Assembly: GCF_000473205.1 (NCBI RefSeq)
Contig: NZ_KI421507.1
Coordinates: 3,581,057 to 3,645,056, forward strand
Direction of reading: 5' to 3'
Origin: Pseudophaeobacter arcticus DSM 23566
GTDB taxonomy: Bacteria > Pseudomonadota > Alphaproteobacteria > Rhodobacterales > Rhodobacteraceae
DNA: 64,000 nucleotides
Shown: positions 29,515 through 39,032 of the stretch, piece by piece
Numbering within the stretch: the first letter of the stretch is position 1
How the letters are laid out: every line of letters begins with the position of its first letter
Notes under the pieces: model-generated
What the model saw: the letters and a program-made list of their open reading frames with translations, nothing else
What the model was told of the DNA's origin: nothing
Database searches by the model: none
Translations under genes and position numbers: made by a program

Positions 29515-30267
29515 ATGGCAGACAGATCAGACAGCACCACCCATTTTGGCTTTGAAACCGTCCCTGAGCACGAAAAAGCAGGCCGGGTGCAGGGCGTCTT
29601 CAATTCCGTGGCCTCCAAATATGACATCATGAATGACGTGATGAGCATGGGCATCCACCGGATCTGGAAAGACGCGATGATGGATTGGCTGGCGCCGCGC
29701 CCCGGCCAGCGCCTGCTGGATGTGGCCGGTGGTACGGGCGATATCTCCTTTCGCTTCCTGAAACGCGCCGGTCATGGCCATTCCACCGTGCTGGATCTGA
29801 CCGCACCGATGCTGGAAGAGGGCCGCAAACGGGCCGAGGCCGAACAGATGGCCCAGAGCCTGGATTGGGTCACCGGCGACGCCATGGCCCTGCCCTTCAA
29901 GGACAATACATTCGACGTCTACACCATCTCCTTTGGCATCCGGAACGTCACCCGCCCGCAAGAAGCCCTGAACGAGGCCTACCGGGTGCTGAAACCCGGT
30001 GGTCGCCTGATGGTGCTGGAGTTCAGCCAACTGCCCAATGACGGCATGCAAAAACTCTATGACCTCTACAGTTTCAACGTCATCCCGCGCATGGGTAAGC
30101 TCATCGCCAATGATTACGACAGCTATCAGTATCTGGTGGAATCGATCCGCAACTTCCCGGATCAGGAGACATTTCTGGAGATGGTGAAAGCCGCAGGCTT
30201 TACCAATGCCAAATACCGCAACCTGTCGCTGGGAATCGCGGCGCTGCATTCCGGCTGGAAAATCTAG
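29515..30267 (+). CDS. ubiE: Ubiquinone/menaquinone C-methyltransferase UbiE
   Basis: UbiE C-methylates the benzoquinol ring in ubiquinone synthesis. The 250-residue protein shows [17 protein letters not shown] and the SAM-binding [15 protein letters not shown]. The family signature around [19 protein letters not shown] and the later [11 protein letters not shown] follow. The ATG at 29515 (MADRSDS) is supported by AGAGGCAAG upstream; the open frame before it encodes nothing familiar. ubiB follows after three bases. Confidence 0.96.
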   Translation: MADRSDSTTHFGFETVPEHEKAGRVQGVFNSVASKYDIMNDVMSMGIHRIWKDAMMDWLAPRPGQRLLDVAGGTGDISFRFLKRAGHGHSTVLDLTAPMLEEGRKRAEAEQMAQSLDWVTGDAMALPFKDNTFDVYTISFGIRNVTRPQEALNEAYRVLKPGGRLMVLEFSQLPNDGMQKLYDLYSFNVIPRMGKLIANDYDSYQYLVESIRNFPDQETFLEMVKAAGFTNAKYRNLSLGIAALHSGWKI

Positions 30268-30270
30268 GCG

Positions 30271-31800
30271 ATGCGCGGCCCTCACAATATCATCCGCCTG
30301 ATCCGCACCGGCGCCACCATGGTGCGCACTGGCGCCATGGACGTGGTGCTGGACGCCTTTGAAGCGCCGGCACCGCTGCGCGCCCTGGCCTATACCCTGG
30401 GCTGGCCCTTTCAGTGGCTTGGCTACAAGGGCGATCCAAACATGCCCCCGGCAACACGCGCCCTGACAGCACTGGGTCCGGCCTATATCAAATTTGGCCA
30501 GGTGCTCTCGACCCGCCCGGATGTGGTCGGCGAAGAGATGGCACAGCAATTGCGGGTGCTGCAGGATCAGCTGCCTCCCTTCTCCCGCGCCGAAGCCATG
30601 GCCGAAGTCGAACGCGAACTTGGCCGCCCATTGGCAGAGGTATTTTCCGAATTCAGCGACCCAATTGCGGCTGCCTCCATTGCACAGGTGCATCGCGCCC
30701 GGCTGGCGGAAACCGGCGAAGACGTCGCTGTCAAAGTCCTGCGCCCCGGCATTGAACGCGCCTTCAACAAAGACGTCGACGCCTTCTACTTTGCCGCCCG
30801 CATCGTCGATCTCTTTGCCCCCGGCGCCCGCCGACTGCGCCCGATGGAAGTGATCGAACATTTTGACGGGGTGGTACAGGGCGAGCTGGATCTGCGGCTT
30901 GAAAGCTCCGCTGCCTCCGAATTTGCCGCCAACACCAGCGCGGACGAAGGCTTTCAGCTGCCCCGCATCCGCTGGGAGGCCTCAGCCCGCCGGGTGATGA
31001 CGCTGGACTGGGCCGATGGGGTGGCTCTGGGCGACAATGCAGCCCTGGATGCAGCGGGCCATGATCGCCATGCGCTTGGGGAACGGGTGCTGTCGCTGTT
31101 CCTGCGCCACGCCCTGCGCGACGGTTATTTTCACGCCGATATGCATCAGGGAAACCTCAAGGTCGCCGCAAATGGCAATATCATTGCCTATGACTTTGGC
31201 ATCATGGGCCATATTGATGAATACACCCGCCGGGTCTACGCCGAGATCCTCTTTGGCTTTATCCAACGCGATTACAAACGCGTCGCCGAGGTGCATTTCG
31301 AGGCCGGCTATGTGCCCGCAGATCGCGACGTCGATGAATTCGCCCGTGCCATTCGCGCCGTGGGCGAGCCAATCTTTGGCATGGATGCCAGCCGGATCTC
31401 CATGGGCAACCTGCTGAACTACCTGTTCGAGGTGACCGAACGCTTCGGCATGGAAACCCGTACCGAGCTGATCCTTCTGCAACGCACCATGGTGGTGGTC
31501 GAAGGCGTCGCCCGCTCGCTGGACCCCAGGATCAATATCTGGGAAGTGGCCCAGCCCGTGGTCGAGGATTACATCAAGAAAAGCATCGGCCCGCGTGCCA
31601 TTGCCTCGGATCTGATGAAAACCGCCAAGGTCATCGCCCGCTTTGGCCCGCGCCTGCCCGCCCTGATGGAACAGGCGCTGATCGCGCAATCCCAGCAGCC
31701 CAGCGGCGATAAAAAGAACCGCGCCTGGCAAACCCCCGCCGCAGTTGGCGCGACCGCTGGAATTCTGCTCACCCTCCTCGTCAGCCAACTGCTGAGCTGA
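30271..31800 (+). CDS. ubiB: UbiB-type ABC1/ADCK atypical kinase
   Basis: UbiB proteins are ADCK-like atypical kinase/ATPases required for aerobic ubiquinone synthesis. The KxGQ motif (AYIKFGQVLSTRPD) near residue 73, the AAxxxQVH segment (PIAAASIAQVHRA), the ATP-site lysine in VAVKVLRPGI, and the catalytic HADMHQGNLKV and YDFGIMG are all present in 509 residues. The C terminus has a hydrophobic anchor, about TAGILLTLLVSQLL. It is in an operon with ubiE. Confidence 0.96.
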   Translation: MRGPHNIIRLIRTGATMVRTGAMDVVLDAFEAPAPLRALAYTLGWPFQWLGYKGDPNMPPATRALTALGPAYIKFGQVLSTRPDVVGEEMAQQLRVLQDQLPPFSRAEAMAEVERELGRPLAEVFSEFSDPIAAASIAQVHRARLAETGEDVAVKVLRPGIERAFNKDVDAFYFAARIVDLFAPGARRLRPMEVIEHFDGVVQGELDLRLESSAASEFAANTSADEGFQLPRIRWEASARRVMTLDWADGVALGDNAALDAAGHDRHALGERVLSLFLRHALRDGYFHADMHQGNLKVAANGNIIAYDFGIMGHIDEYTRRVYAEILFGFIQRDYKRVAEVHFEAGYVPADRDVDEFARAIRAVGEPIFGMDASRISMGNLLNYLFEVTERFGMETRTELILLQRTMVVVEGVARSLDPRINIWEVAQPVVEDYIKKSIGPRAIASDLMKTAKVIARFGPRLPALMEQALIAQSQQPSGDKKNRAWQTPAAVGATAGILLTLLVSQLLS

Positions 31801-31837
31801 ACAAGAACGGGCGCCGCAAGCACGGCGCCCCTCCTTT

Positions 31838-31912
31838 CATCTTACCCCAAATACCTTGGGGTGAATGGCCCAAAGGGCCAGAGGGGCAAAGCCCCCCGAC
31901 CCCGTCTCGACG
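31838..31912. repeat. GC-rich palindromic intergenic stretch after ubiB
   Basis: A TCTTACCCCAAATA start leads into nested palindromes (CCCCAAATACCTTGGGG, GGCCCAAAGGGCC, GGGGCAAAGCCCC) between convergent ubiB and thiolase stops. It may act as a bidirectional terminator and seems related to the stretch at 23395. Confidence 0.45.
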
Positions 31913-33088
31913 TCACAGACGTTCGATCGCCAGGGCAATGCCTTGACCGCCACCAATACACATGGTGATCAGCGCCTTGGATCCACCAATCCGTTCCAGC
32001 TCATAAAGCGCCTTCACGGTGATCAGCGCACCGGTGGCACCAACCGGGTGGCCCAGGGCAATTGCGCCGCCATTGGGGTTCACCTTTGCCGGATCCAGAC
32101 CCAGCTCCTTGTTCACCGCCAGGGCCTGCGAGGCAAAGGCTTCATTGCTTTCGACCACATCAAAATCGCTGGCTTTGAGGCCGGTTTTGGCCAGCAGGTT
32201 CAGCACCGCAGGCACCGGACCAATACCCATCACCTCGGGACGCACACCCGCATGGGCATAGCCCAGAACCCGCGCCTTGGGCTTCAACCCCGCCTTCTCG
32301 GCGGCCTCCGCCCGCGCCAGCACCAGGGCGGCGGCGCCATCATTGATGCCGCTGGCATTGCCCGCGGTCACCCGGCCATCTTTCTTGAACACCGCCCGCA
32401 GACCAGCCAGTGCCTCCAGCGAGGTGCCCTTGGGGTGCTCGTCCACCTCAAAAGGCACCATGTCGCGCTTGACCTTGACCTCGACCGGCGTGATCTGGCT
32501 GTTGAAATGGCCCGCCGCGATTGCGGCCGCCGCGCGGGTCTGGCTGGCGAGGGCAAATTCATCCATCTGTTCGCGGGTGATCTGATGCTCATCCGCGACA
32601 TTCTCTGCCGTTACCCCCATATGGCCGGTACCAAAGGGGCAGTTCAGCGCCCCCAGCATCATGTCGAGCGATTTTACATCGCCCATCTTGGCGCCCCAGC
32701 GCTGCTGCTGCATGATATAGGGGCTGCGCGACATGTTTTCCGCACCACCGGCCAGGGCAAACTCCGCATCCCCCAGCATCAGCGACTGAATGCCCGACAC
32801 CAGCGCCTGCGCCCCCGAGCCACAGAGACGGTTCACATTCATCGCCGGGGTGCCATGGGGTACACCGGCCTGCATCGCCGCCACTCGCGACAGATACATA
32901 TCCCGCGGTTCGGTGTTGATCACATGACCAAAAACCACATGGCCGATCTGTTCCGGGTCCACACCAGAGCGCTCCATCGCGGCCTTCGAGGCCACTGTCG
33001 CCAGATCAATAGGCGCGGTATTGGCAAGCGCGCCACCAAAGGTACCAATGGCGGTGCGGGCACCATCCAGAATGACGATATCAGTCAT
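31913..33088 (-). CDS. Acetyl-CoA C-acyltransferase (thiolase)
   Basis: The 391-residue thiolase has the acyl-carrying Cys89 in NRLCGSGAQ, the GGAENMSRSPY loop, the His of NPNGGAIALGHPVGATGA, and the proton-transfer Cys in MCIGGGQGIALAIE. It either condenses acetyl-CoA (for polyhydroxybutyrate) or cleaves 3-ketoacyl-CoA; the sequence does not settle this. The ATG at 33088 (MTDIVILDGART) is the family start. It is divergent from the XRE-cupin regulator. Confidence 0.95.
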   Translation of the reverse strand: MTDIVILDGARTAIGTFGGALANTAPIDLATVASKAAMERSGVDPEQIGHVVFGHVINTEPRDMYLSRVAAMQAGVPHGTPAMNVNRLCGSGAQALVSGIQSLMLGDAEFALAGGAENMSRSPYIMQQQRWGAKMGDVKSLDMMLGALNCPFGTGHMGVTAENVADEHQITREQMDEFALASQTRAAAAIAAGHFNSQITPVEVKVKRDMVPFEVDEHPKGTSLEALAGLRAVFKKDGRVTAGNASGINDGAAALVLARAEAAEKAGLKPKARVLGYAHAGVRPEVMGIGPVPAVLNLLAKTGLKASDFDVVESNEAFASQALAVNKELGLDPAKVNPNGGAIALGHPVGATGALITVKALYELERIGGSKALITMCIGGGQGIALAIERL

Positions 33089-33210
33089 GATCTCTCTCCT
33101 CACGAGTCAGTTGCGCGCATTATGCAGTCGCAGCATCCTCCTGTCTGCCCCTGCACCGATTAGACGTCCCGTCATTGACAAATTGCCTCAGGACCCGCAG
33201 GACATCTGTT

Positions 33211-33777
33211 ATGACGGAAAACCCAGACGATATCCTGACACTGCTGCCCGCCCGCCTGAAAGCAGCCCGCCGCGCCCAGGGGCTTTCCCTTGAGGCGGTG
33301 GCCAATCTCTCCGGCGTCAGCCGCTCGATGGTCAGCCAGATCGAACGCGGCGAAAGCAGCCCCACCATTGCGACGCTGTGGAACCTCACCCGTGCGCTGC
33401 AGGTGGATTTTGCCGGCCTGTTGGAATCCGGCGACCAGCAGGACCACATCGAGGTCTTGCGCGCCGTCGATGTGCCCAAGATCGAAAACATCGGCGAAGG
33501 CTGCCGCATCCGCATCCTGTCACCGCCGGAAGAGGCCGGCGGTCATGAGGTCTATGATATCCGCTTTGACAAGGGCGGCGCCCTGACCAGCCAGCCCCAT
33601 ACCCGCGGCGCGCATGAACAGCTGACGGTGCTGGAGGGCGAGATCGAGCTCACCTCGGGCAGTGCCAGGGATCACCTGCAGGCTGGCGACACCGCCCGCT
33701 ATGCTGCCGACGTGAGCCATGCGATCACCGCACCAAACGGGGCTGCGCGGGTGTTTCTGATTGTGAAAGATGCCTGA
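33211..33777 (+). CDS. XRE-family regulator with C-terminal cupin domain
   Basis: A 188-residue protein with an N-terminal helix-turn-helix (RLKAARRAQGLSLEAVA, then SGVSRSMVSQIERGESSPTI, about 11-55) and a small beta-barrel cupin domain at about 110-185 (HTRGAHEQLTVLEGEIEL). Regulators of this design often govern amino-acid or polyamine catabolism with the cupin sensing a small ligand. It precedes kbl-tdh by 280 bases in the same direction and is divergent from the thiolase, so both are candidate targets. ATG chosen at 33211; an upstream TTG in frame is weaker. Confidence 0.9.
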   Translation: MTENPDDILTLLPARLKAARRAQGLSLEAVANLSGVSRSMVSQIERGESSPTIATLWNLTRALQVDFAGLLESGDQQDHIEVLRAVDVPKIENIGEGCRIRILSPPEEAGGHEVYDIRFDKGGALTSQPHTRGAHEQLTVLEGEIELTSGSARDHLQAGDTARYAADVSHAITAPNGAARVFLIVKDA

Positions 33778-34057
33778 TTTCAAATCCTGACAGGACGTTT
33801 TTCTAAACGCCCCGTGATACATCGGCGGCCGGGTGATTTGAAACCCACCCGCCAGATCCCTTGCAATATAGCGCTGCAACCCCACCTTGGTGTGGACTGT
33901 CAGGCCCTGTATTGCAATGCGCCCGCGCCATGGTGGGGGCGGCCCTCTCCATGAAAAATCCATTTTCACGGATTTTTTTCCGAGATAGTGAAATCTTCTA
34001 TTTGGGAATTTCTTCCGTTATGATAGATGCGATTCCACGGATAAGGAGTTTCCCGCC

Positions 34058-35260
34058 ATGAGCACTGCATTTCTGAACGATATCTCTGAGACGCTGGCAC
34101 AGATTGAGGCCGATGGCCTGTACAAGCGGGAACGAATGATCACCTCCCCACAAGGGGGCGAAATTGAGGTGCAGGATGGCACGGGCGGCACCCGCGAGGT
34201 GATCAACCTCTGCGCCAACAACTACCTGGGCCTTGCCGATCACCCGGATCTGATTGCAGCGGCGCGTGGCGGGATGGATGACAAAGGCTTTGGCATGGCC
34301 TCGGTCCGCTTTATCTGCGGCACGCAAGACATCCACCGTGAGCTGGAGCAACGCCTGGCCAAGTTCCTGAACAAGGATGATGCCATTCTGTTTGCCGCCT
34401 GTTTTGACGCCAACGGCGGGTTGTTCGAGCCGCTGCTGGGGCCAGAGGACGCCATTATCTCGGATAGTCTGAACCATGCGTCGATCATCGACGGGGTGCG
34501 CCTGTGCAAGGCCAAGCGCTATCGCTACCTCAACAGCGATATGAGTGATCTGGAGGCCTGGCTGAAACAGGCCCGCGCGGATGGCGCACGCCATATCATG
34601 ATTGCCACCGACGGGGTGTTCTCGATGGATGGCTATCTGGCCAAGCTGCCGGAAATTCGCGCCCTGGCGGATAAATATGACGCGGTGGTGATGGTGGACG
34701 ATTGCCACGCCACCGGGTTCATGGGGCCAAATGGCGCCGGAACACCGGATCATTTTGGCGTCGATGTGGACATCGTCACCGGGACTTTGGGCAAAGCACT
34801 GGGAGGGGCCATTGGCGGTTATATCGCCGGGCCGCAGCCAGTGATCGACCTGCTGCGGCAGCGGGCGCGGCCCTATTTGTTCTCCAATTCGCTGCCGCCT
34901 GCAATTGTCGCTGCCGGGTTAGAAGCCATCTCATTGGTTGAAAAAGGCGCCGACCTGCGCGCCCGGCTGTTTGAAAATACCCGTTTCTGGCGCCAGGGCC
35001 TCAGCGATCTGGGGTTTGATTTGTTGCCCGGCGAACACCCCATCGTACCGGTGATGCTGGGCGAGGCGCAGCTGGCACAGGATATGGCGGCAGCGCTGTT
35101 TGACCAGGGCGTCTATGTCTCGGGGTTTTTCTTCCCCGTGGTGCCGCGCGGCCAGGCCCGTATTCGCACGCAGATGAACGCCGCCCTGACCCGCGCGGAA
35201 CTGACCCGCGCGCTGGCTGCCTTTGGCAAGGTGGGCAAAGACCTGGGGATCCTCACATGA
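34058..35260 (+). CDS. kbl: 2-amino-3-ketobutyrate CoA ligase (glycine C-acetyltransferase)
   Basis: This PLP enzyme cleaves 2-amino-3-ketobutyrate with CoA to glycine and acetyl-CoA. The 400-residue sequence has [42 protein letters not shown] and the cofactor lysine Lys246 in [16 protein letters not shown] lies at good distance before the ATG. Its stop overlaps tdh by four bases, so the two steps of threonine breakdown are translationally coupled. Confidence 0.97.
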   Translation: MSTAFLNDISETLAQIEADGLYKRERMITSPQGGEIEVQDGTGGTREVINLCANNYLGLADHPDLIAAARGGMDDKGFGMASVRFICGTQDIHRELEQRLAKFLNKDDAILFAACFDANGGLFEPLLGPEDAIISDSLNHASIIDGVRLCKAKRYRYLNSDMSDLEAWLKQARADGARHIMIATDGVFSMDGYLAKLPEIRALADKYDAVVMVDDCHATGFMGPNGAGTPDHFGVDVDIVTGTLGKALGGAIGGYIAGPQPVIDLLRQRARPYLFSNSLPPAIVAAGLEAISLVEKGADLRARLFENTRFWRQGLSDLGFDLLPGEHPIVPVMLGEAQLAQDMAAALFDQGVYVSGFFFPVVPRGQARIRTQMNAALTRAELTRALAAFGKVGKDLGILT

Positions 35261-36315
35261 CACGACCAAACACCATGACGGCGCTGGAAAAGTCGCATCC
35301 ACGTGAAGGCCTGTGGAAGGTGCAGGCACCGGTGCCGGAAATCGGCCCGGATGAGGTGCTGATCAAGATCAACAAGACCGGCATCTGCGGCACCGATGTA
35401 CATATCTGGAACTGGGACGCCTGGGCGCAAAAGACGGTGCCCGTGCCGCTGATCACCGGGCATGAATTTGCCGGTGAAATCGTCGAGCTGGGGCGCAATG
35501 TCACTGATCTGGCGATTGGCCAGCGCTGCTCGGGCGAGGGGCATTTGATTGGCCATCATTCCCGGCAAAGCCGCGCCGGGAAATTTCACCTGGATCCCGA
35601 AACCCGCGGTATCGGCGTCAACGAACAGGGCGCCTTTGCCCAGTATCTGGCGCTGCCGGCCTTTAATGTTGTGCCGCTGCCGGATGATATTTCCGACGAC
35701 ATCGGCGCGATTCTCGACCCGCTTGGCAATGCGGTGCATACTGCGCTCAGCTTTGATCTGGTGGGCGAAGACGTATTGATCACCGGCGCCGGCCCGATTG
35801 GCATCATGGCCGCTGCGGTGGCGCGCCACGCCGGCGCCCGCCATGTGGCGATCACCGATGTGAACCCCGGTCGGCTGGAGCTGGCCGCCAAAGTGGCCAA
35901 TGTGCGCCCTGTCAATGTGGCCCACGAAGATCTGAATGACGTCATTGCCGAACTTGGCATGCGCCAGGGCTTTGATGTCGGGCTGGAAATGTCGGGCAAC
36001 CAGAGCGCGCTGGATCAAATGGTCGAAGCCCTGGTGATGGGCGGGCGCATCGCCCTGCTTGGCATCCCGCCGGGAAAATCTCCGGTCGACTGGAGCCGCA
36101 TCGTGTTCAAGGCGCTGACGCTCAAAGGGGTCTACGGCCGCGAGATCTTTGAAACCTGGTACAAGATGATCGCCATGTTGCAAAATGGTCTGGATGTGAG
36201 CGCCGTCATCACCCACCGGTTTGGCGTCGAAGACTTTGCCGAGGGATTCGCGGCGATGAAATCGGGAAATAGCGGCAAGGTGGTCCTGGACTGGAACCAG
36301 ATCAATCAGCCCTGA
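35257..36315 (+). CDS. tdh: L-threonine 3-dehydrogenase lacking structural-zinc cysteines
   Basis: Tdh oxidises threonine to 2-amino-3-ketobutyrate with NAD. The 352-residue enzyme keeps the catalytic-zinc residues Cys44 ([10 protein letters not shown]), His69 and Glu70 (ITGHEFAGE), the NAD motif [12 protein letters not shown] and the late [15 protein letters not shown]. The structural-zinc lobe that in the E. coli enzyme carries four cysteines reads here Gly99, Ser102, Ser105 and Asp113, so that site is absent. Surrounding residues (SGEGH before and GIGVN after) align normally, which argues against a frameshift. Confidence 0.96.
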   Translation: MTRPNTMTALEKSHPREGLWKVQAPVPEIGPDEVLIKINKTGICGTDVHIWNWDAWAQKTVPVPLITGHEFAGEIVELGRNVTDLAIGQRCSGEGHLIGHHSRQSRAGKFHLDPETRGIGVNEQGAFAQYLALPAFNVVPLPDDISDDIGAILDPLGNAVHTALSFDLVGEDVLITGAGPIGIMAAAVARHAGARHVAITDVNPGRLELAAKVANVRPVNVAHEDLNDVIAELGMRQGFDVGLEMSGNQSALDQMVEALVMGGRIALLGIPPGKSPVDWSRIVFKALTLKGVYGREIFETWYKMIAMLQNGLDVSAVITHRFGVEDFAEGFAAMKSGNSGKVVLDWNQINQP

Positions 36316-36478
36316 GCCAATTAAAGCTGGTAATCGGCGGCAACAAAGACAACTTGGGCCTCAGCCAAAGGGAACTCACTACCGAACCGCCGATCACACT
36401 TCCAGCATACACAAAATTTCTTTACTGAATATGTGCAATTTACGCACAATTGTCACTTTCCCGGATCAGCTGGTGCTT

Positions 36479-37210
36479 TTAAGGGGCCAAAAGAGGACTG
36501 CGCCCCTCAGCACCAAGCACCCAGCAGTCCCGCCCCTCAAACACAGCTGCCGTGAGTGCGCGACCAAAGCCGGCGCCGGAATCAAGGTTGACCCGATTGC
36601 CACGATGTTCCGGCGCGGGGATCTGTGTATGCCCATGTACCACCAGCCAGGGATGGTCGCTCTGATCGTTCAGGAATTCCTGGCGGATCCAGATCTTGTC
36701 ATCCTGGCTTTGGTCCTCCAGTGCCACACCCGGGCGAATGCCGGCATGGACAAACAGCAGCTCGCCCTCCTGGTGATAATCCGGCAACGCATTCAGAAAG
36801 CGGCGATGGTGCTCGGGCACCACCTTTAACGCCTGAGTGTGCAGCTCGTAAATCCGGGTGCCCTCGGTCACCTCGGCGCCGTAGGATTGCAGCGTCTCAG
36901 CCCCGCCGATGCGATCATGCAGCCAGTGATAGCCCACCAGCAGGCGCGCATCATTGCGCGGGTAATCCTCCATGAACATGGAAAACATCCGGTCGTGATT
37001 GCCCATCAGACAGACCCAATTGCGCCCTGCTGCCAGCCCCTGTGACAACAGCTCAATCACCCCGCGCGACTCCGGCCCGCGATCAACGTAGTCGCCCAGG
37101 AAGACCACACGCGCATCCGGCCCGCCATCCGCCTCGATCCGCGCCAGCGCCTCCTCCAGCATGCCTAGCTGGCCGTGAATATCACCAATGGCGTAGATCG
37201 GTTGGGTCAT
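36479..37210 (-). CDS. PPP-type metallophosphoesterase (protein phosphatase-like)
   Basis: A 243-residue calcineurin-like phosphoesterase with the three PPP signatures GDIHGQ (8-13), GDYVDRG (about 39-45) and GNHD (about 70-73), plus later ligands LLFVHAGIRPG and VVHGHTQ. Small bacterial members of this group are serine/threonine phosphatases or act on nucleotides such as Ap4A; the length and the PALYHQ-type end do not separate these. It is convergent with tdh, with about 160 bases between them that hold a TGTGC-N7-GCACA inverted repeat at 36432. Confidence 0.9.
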   Translation of the reverse strand: MTQPIYAIGDIHGQLGMLEEALARIEADGGPDARVVFLGDYVDRGPESRGVIELLSQGLAAGRNWVCLMGNHDRMFSMFMEDYPRNDARLLVGYHWLHDRIGGAETLQSYGAEVTEGTRIYELHTQALKVVPEHHRRFLNALPDYHQEGELLFVHAGIRPGVALEDQSQDDKIWIRQEFLNDQSDHPWLVVHGHTQIPAPEHRGNRVNLDSGAGFGRALTAAVFEGRDCWVLGAEGRSPLLAP

Positions 37211-37366
37211 GGGGCATCTCCTTGGCTCAGTTGCGCAATTGATGACCCAAGCCGCCGCACATCACAAGGGCAGAGCTGCGACAGTGCCAAGGGAGCCCCC
37301 ACAGAGGCGCGCTTGCCTCGCCGCGAAGCAGATCCTAGGCTTGCAACCATTGGTTAAGGGGATTTC

Positions 37367-38965
37367 ATGCGCAACATTCGGACATGGGCGGATATCAAAA
37401 AGGCCCGTTGGGCTAAAGAGCTGACTGCGGCTGAAGAACAATTGATTGAGTGCTGCCAAGAAGGATGGCTTTGCAAATTAGGCGACGGCACCTTGCCCAC
37501 CGCCCCCAGCGATACCCGTACAGTCGGCGCAGATCTGTTGCGCTATCTGATATTGGGTGGTTGCAAAAAATATCGGGTTCACAACAGTGGTATGCAGCTT
37601 TGTGGTGCATACGTTCAGCACTCTCTGGATTTGCACTACGCAAAAACCAGCGGTGCAACGATGTTGGTGAACAGCTTCTTTGAAGAAAAAATTGAGGCCC
37701 ATCGCTGCAGATTTGACGGCCTAATTCTGCAAGGTAGCACTTTGCAAAACGGACTCAATGCACATGCCGCAGAGTTCAAAGGAAATGTCGTTCTCAGAGA
37801 AGGTTTTCGCTCCTTGGGATTTGTGAATCTTATGGGAGCTGAGATTGGGGGCCAGCTCAATTGCAGCAATGGCTTTTTTTCTTCAGACGGACAAATAGCA
37901 TTTTCGGCTCAAAGCGCTTCTATTGCAGGCAGCCTGTTCATGAACGGTGGATTTTGCGCAACCGAAATTGTTGATCTAAACAACGCTGTCATCGGTGGGA
38001 CGCTTGACTTCACAAATAGCTCATTTTTTGGAGATGGAATTCGTGCTCTTCATTTGCAAAGCACAAAAGCGAATAGCCTTTTTTGGCGCGGTGTACACGA
38101 ATGCAGAGGTTTACTGGATCTGAATGGTGCATATTTCTCAACAGTAGCTAGCGACATAGAAAGCTGGGACAAAACCCAAGAGTTTCTATTAGATAATTTC
38201 ACCTACGATCATCTTGTAACAAATGCCCACGCTTCTGAACTCATCTCTTGGGTTCAAAGCGGATCAACTATGGATGGAAAATTCTCACCACAGCCCTACA
38301 CACAACTGGCCAAGGTGCTGCGCGAGATGGGGCATGATCATGGGGCGCGGCAGGTTTTGCTGGCGAAGGAAAAGCGACTCGCCCAGGCTGAGAAACAGCG
38401 GGGGCGGGATCGCATTGCGGCGCTGAAGGCGGAACACGCCAAGCCCGCGTTTCGAGACCAATCCCAGCAGGCGCAGCAAAACAGCCAGGTTGAACTGGCA
38501 AAGCTGTGGGAGGAACAGTTTTTCGCGACCCTTTGGAGCGGGACCCTGCGCAGGCTGGTCGGCTATGGCTACAAACCAAGGCTGATCTTTTATTGGACCG
38601 GCGGTGTTATTCTGGCCATGGCGATTCTGTCGTCGCTCACCTACAGGCTAGGTGGCATGGTGCCGAACGCCCCGGTGGTGCTGTTGTCGGACGAATGGGG
38701 ACGGGCCGTTATTGAACTCAACCCGGCAGAGGCTTGGCTGGCGACCCCGGCCGGACAACACTACGAGACCTTTTGCGCCCTCGCATATGCCGCAGATGTC
38801 TTCATCCCGCTGGTGCCATTAGGGCAAGAGGTCGCCTGGGCGCCAACAACCGCAACCAAACTGGGGGCAGTTCTCTGGGTGTTGAACTGGCTGGTAAAAC
38901 TCGCGGGCTGGTTCATCACCGCCCTGGGCGCGGCGGCGATTGCTGGGGTTATTCGGCGGGAATAA
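37367..38965 (+). CDS. Solenoid-like N-terminal, coiled-coil and membrane C-terminal protein
   Basis: A 532-residue protein of unknown function. Residues about 70-260 form irregular repeats with hydrophobic-polar alternation and phrases such as GAEIGGQLNCSN, SASIAGSLFMNGG and NAVIGGTLDFTNSSF, spaced about 20-30 residues apart, typical of a right-handed beta-solenoid. After residue 308 comes YTQLAKVLREMGHDHGARQVLLA, a helical motif seen in membrane-associated proteins of this type, then a charged coiled coil (about 330-375). Two hydrophobic segments (about 405-427 and 498-528) follow. The DNA changes abruptly near 38290 from AT-rich to the usual GC-rich composition, suggesting that the N-terminal module was exchanged or acquired. 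A terminator follows. Confidence 0.8.
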   Translation: MRNIRTWADIKKARWAKELTAAEEQLIECCQEGWLCKLGDGTLPTAPSDTRTVGADLLRYLILGGCKKYRVHNSGMQLCGAYVQHSLDLHYAKTSGATMLVNSFFEEKIEAHRCRFDGLILQGSTLQNGLNAHAAEFKGNVVLREGFRSLGFVNLMGAEIGGQLNCSNGFFSSDGQIAFSAQSASIAGSLFMNGGFCATEIVDLNNAVIGGTLDFTNSSFFGDGIRALHLQSTKANSLFWRGVHECRGLLDLNGAYFSTVASDIESWDKTQEFLLDNFTYDHLVTNAHASELISWVQSGSTMDGKFSPQPYTQLAKVLREMGHDHGARQVLLAKEKRLAQAEKQRGRDRIAALKAEHAKPAFRDQSQQAQQNSQVELAKLWEEQFFATLWSGTLRRLVGYGYKPRLIFYWTGGVILAMAILSSLTYRLGGMVPNAPVVLLSDEWGRAVIELNPAEAWLATPAGQHYETFCALAYAADVFIPLVPLGQEVAWAPTTATKLGAVLWVLNWLVKLAGWFITALGAAAIAGVIRRE

Positions 38966-38977
38966 CAACAGACATGA

Positions 38978-39018
38978 AAAAGCCGCCGGGGGGGTCCTTC
39001 CGGCGGCTTTCTTTTTTT
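38978..39018. terminator. Intrinsic terminator between solenoid-membrane gene and serA
   Basis: AAAGCCGCCGG and CCGGCGGCTTT pair and are followed by a seven-T run on the plus strand and by TTTTTC on the minus strand, serving both convergent genes. Confidence 0.9.
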
Positions 39019-39032
39019 CGCGTTAGCCTTGA

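Noticed and set aside
36432..36448. TGTGC-N7-GCACA inverted repeat between tdh and the phosphatase
   Set aside because: It lies between two convergent gene ends, has weak pairing for a terminator and no promoter role is evident.
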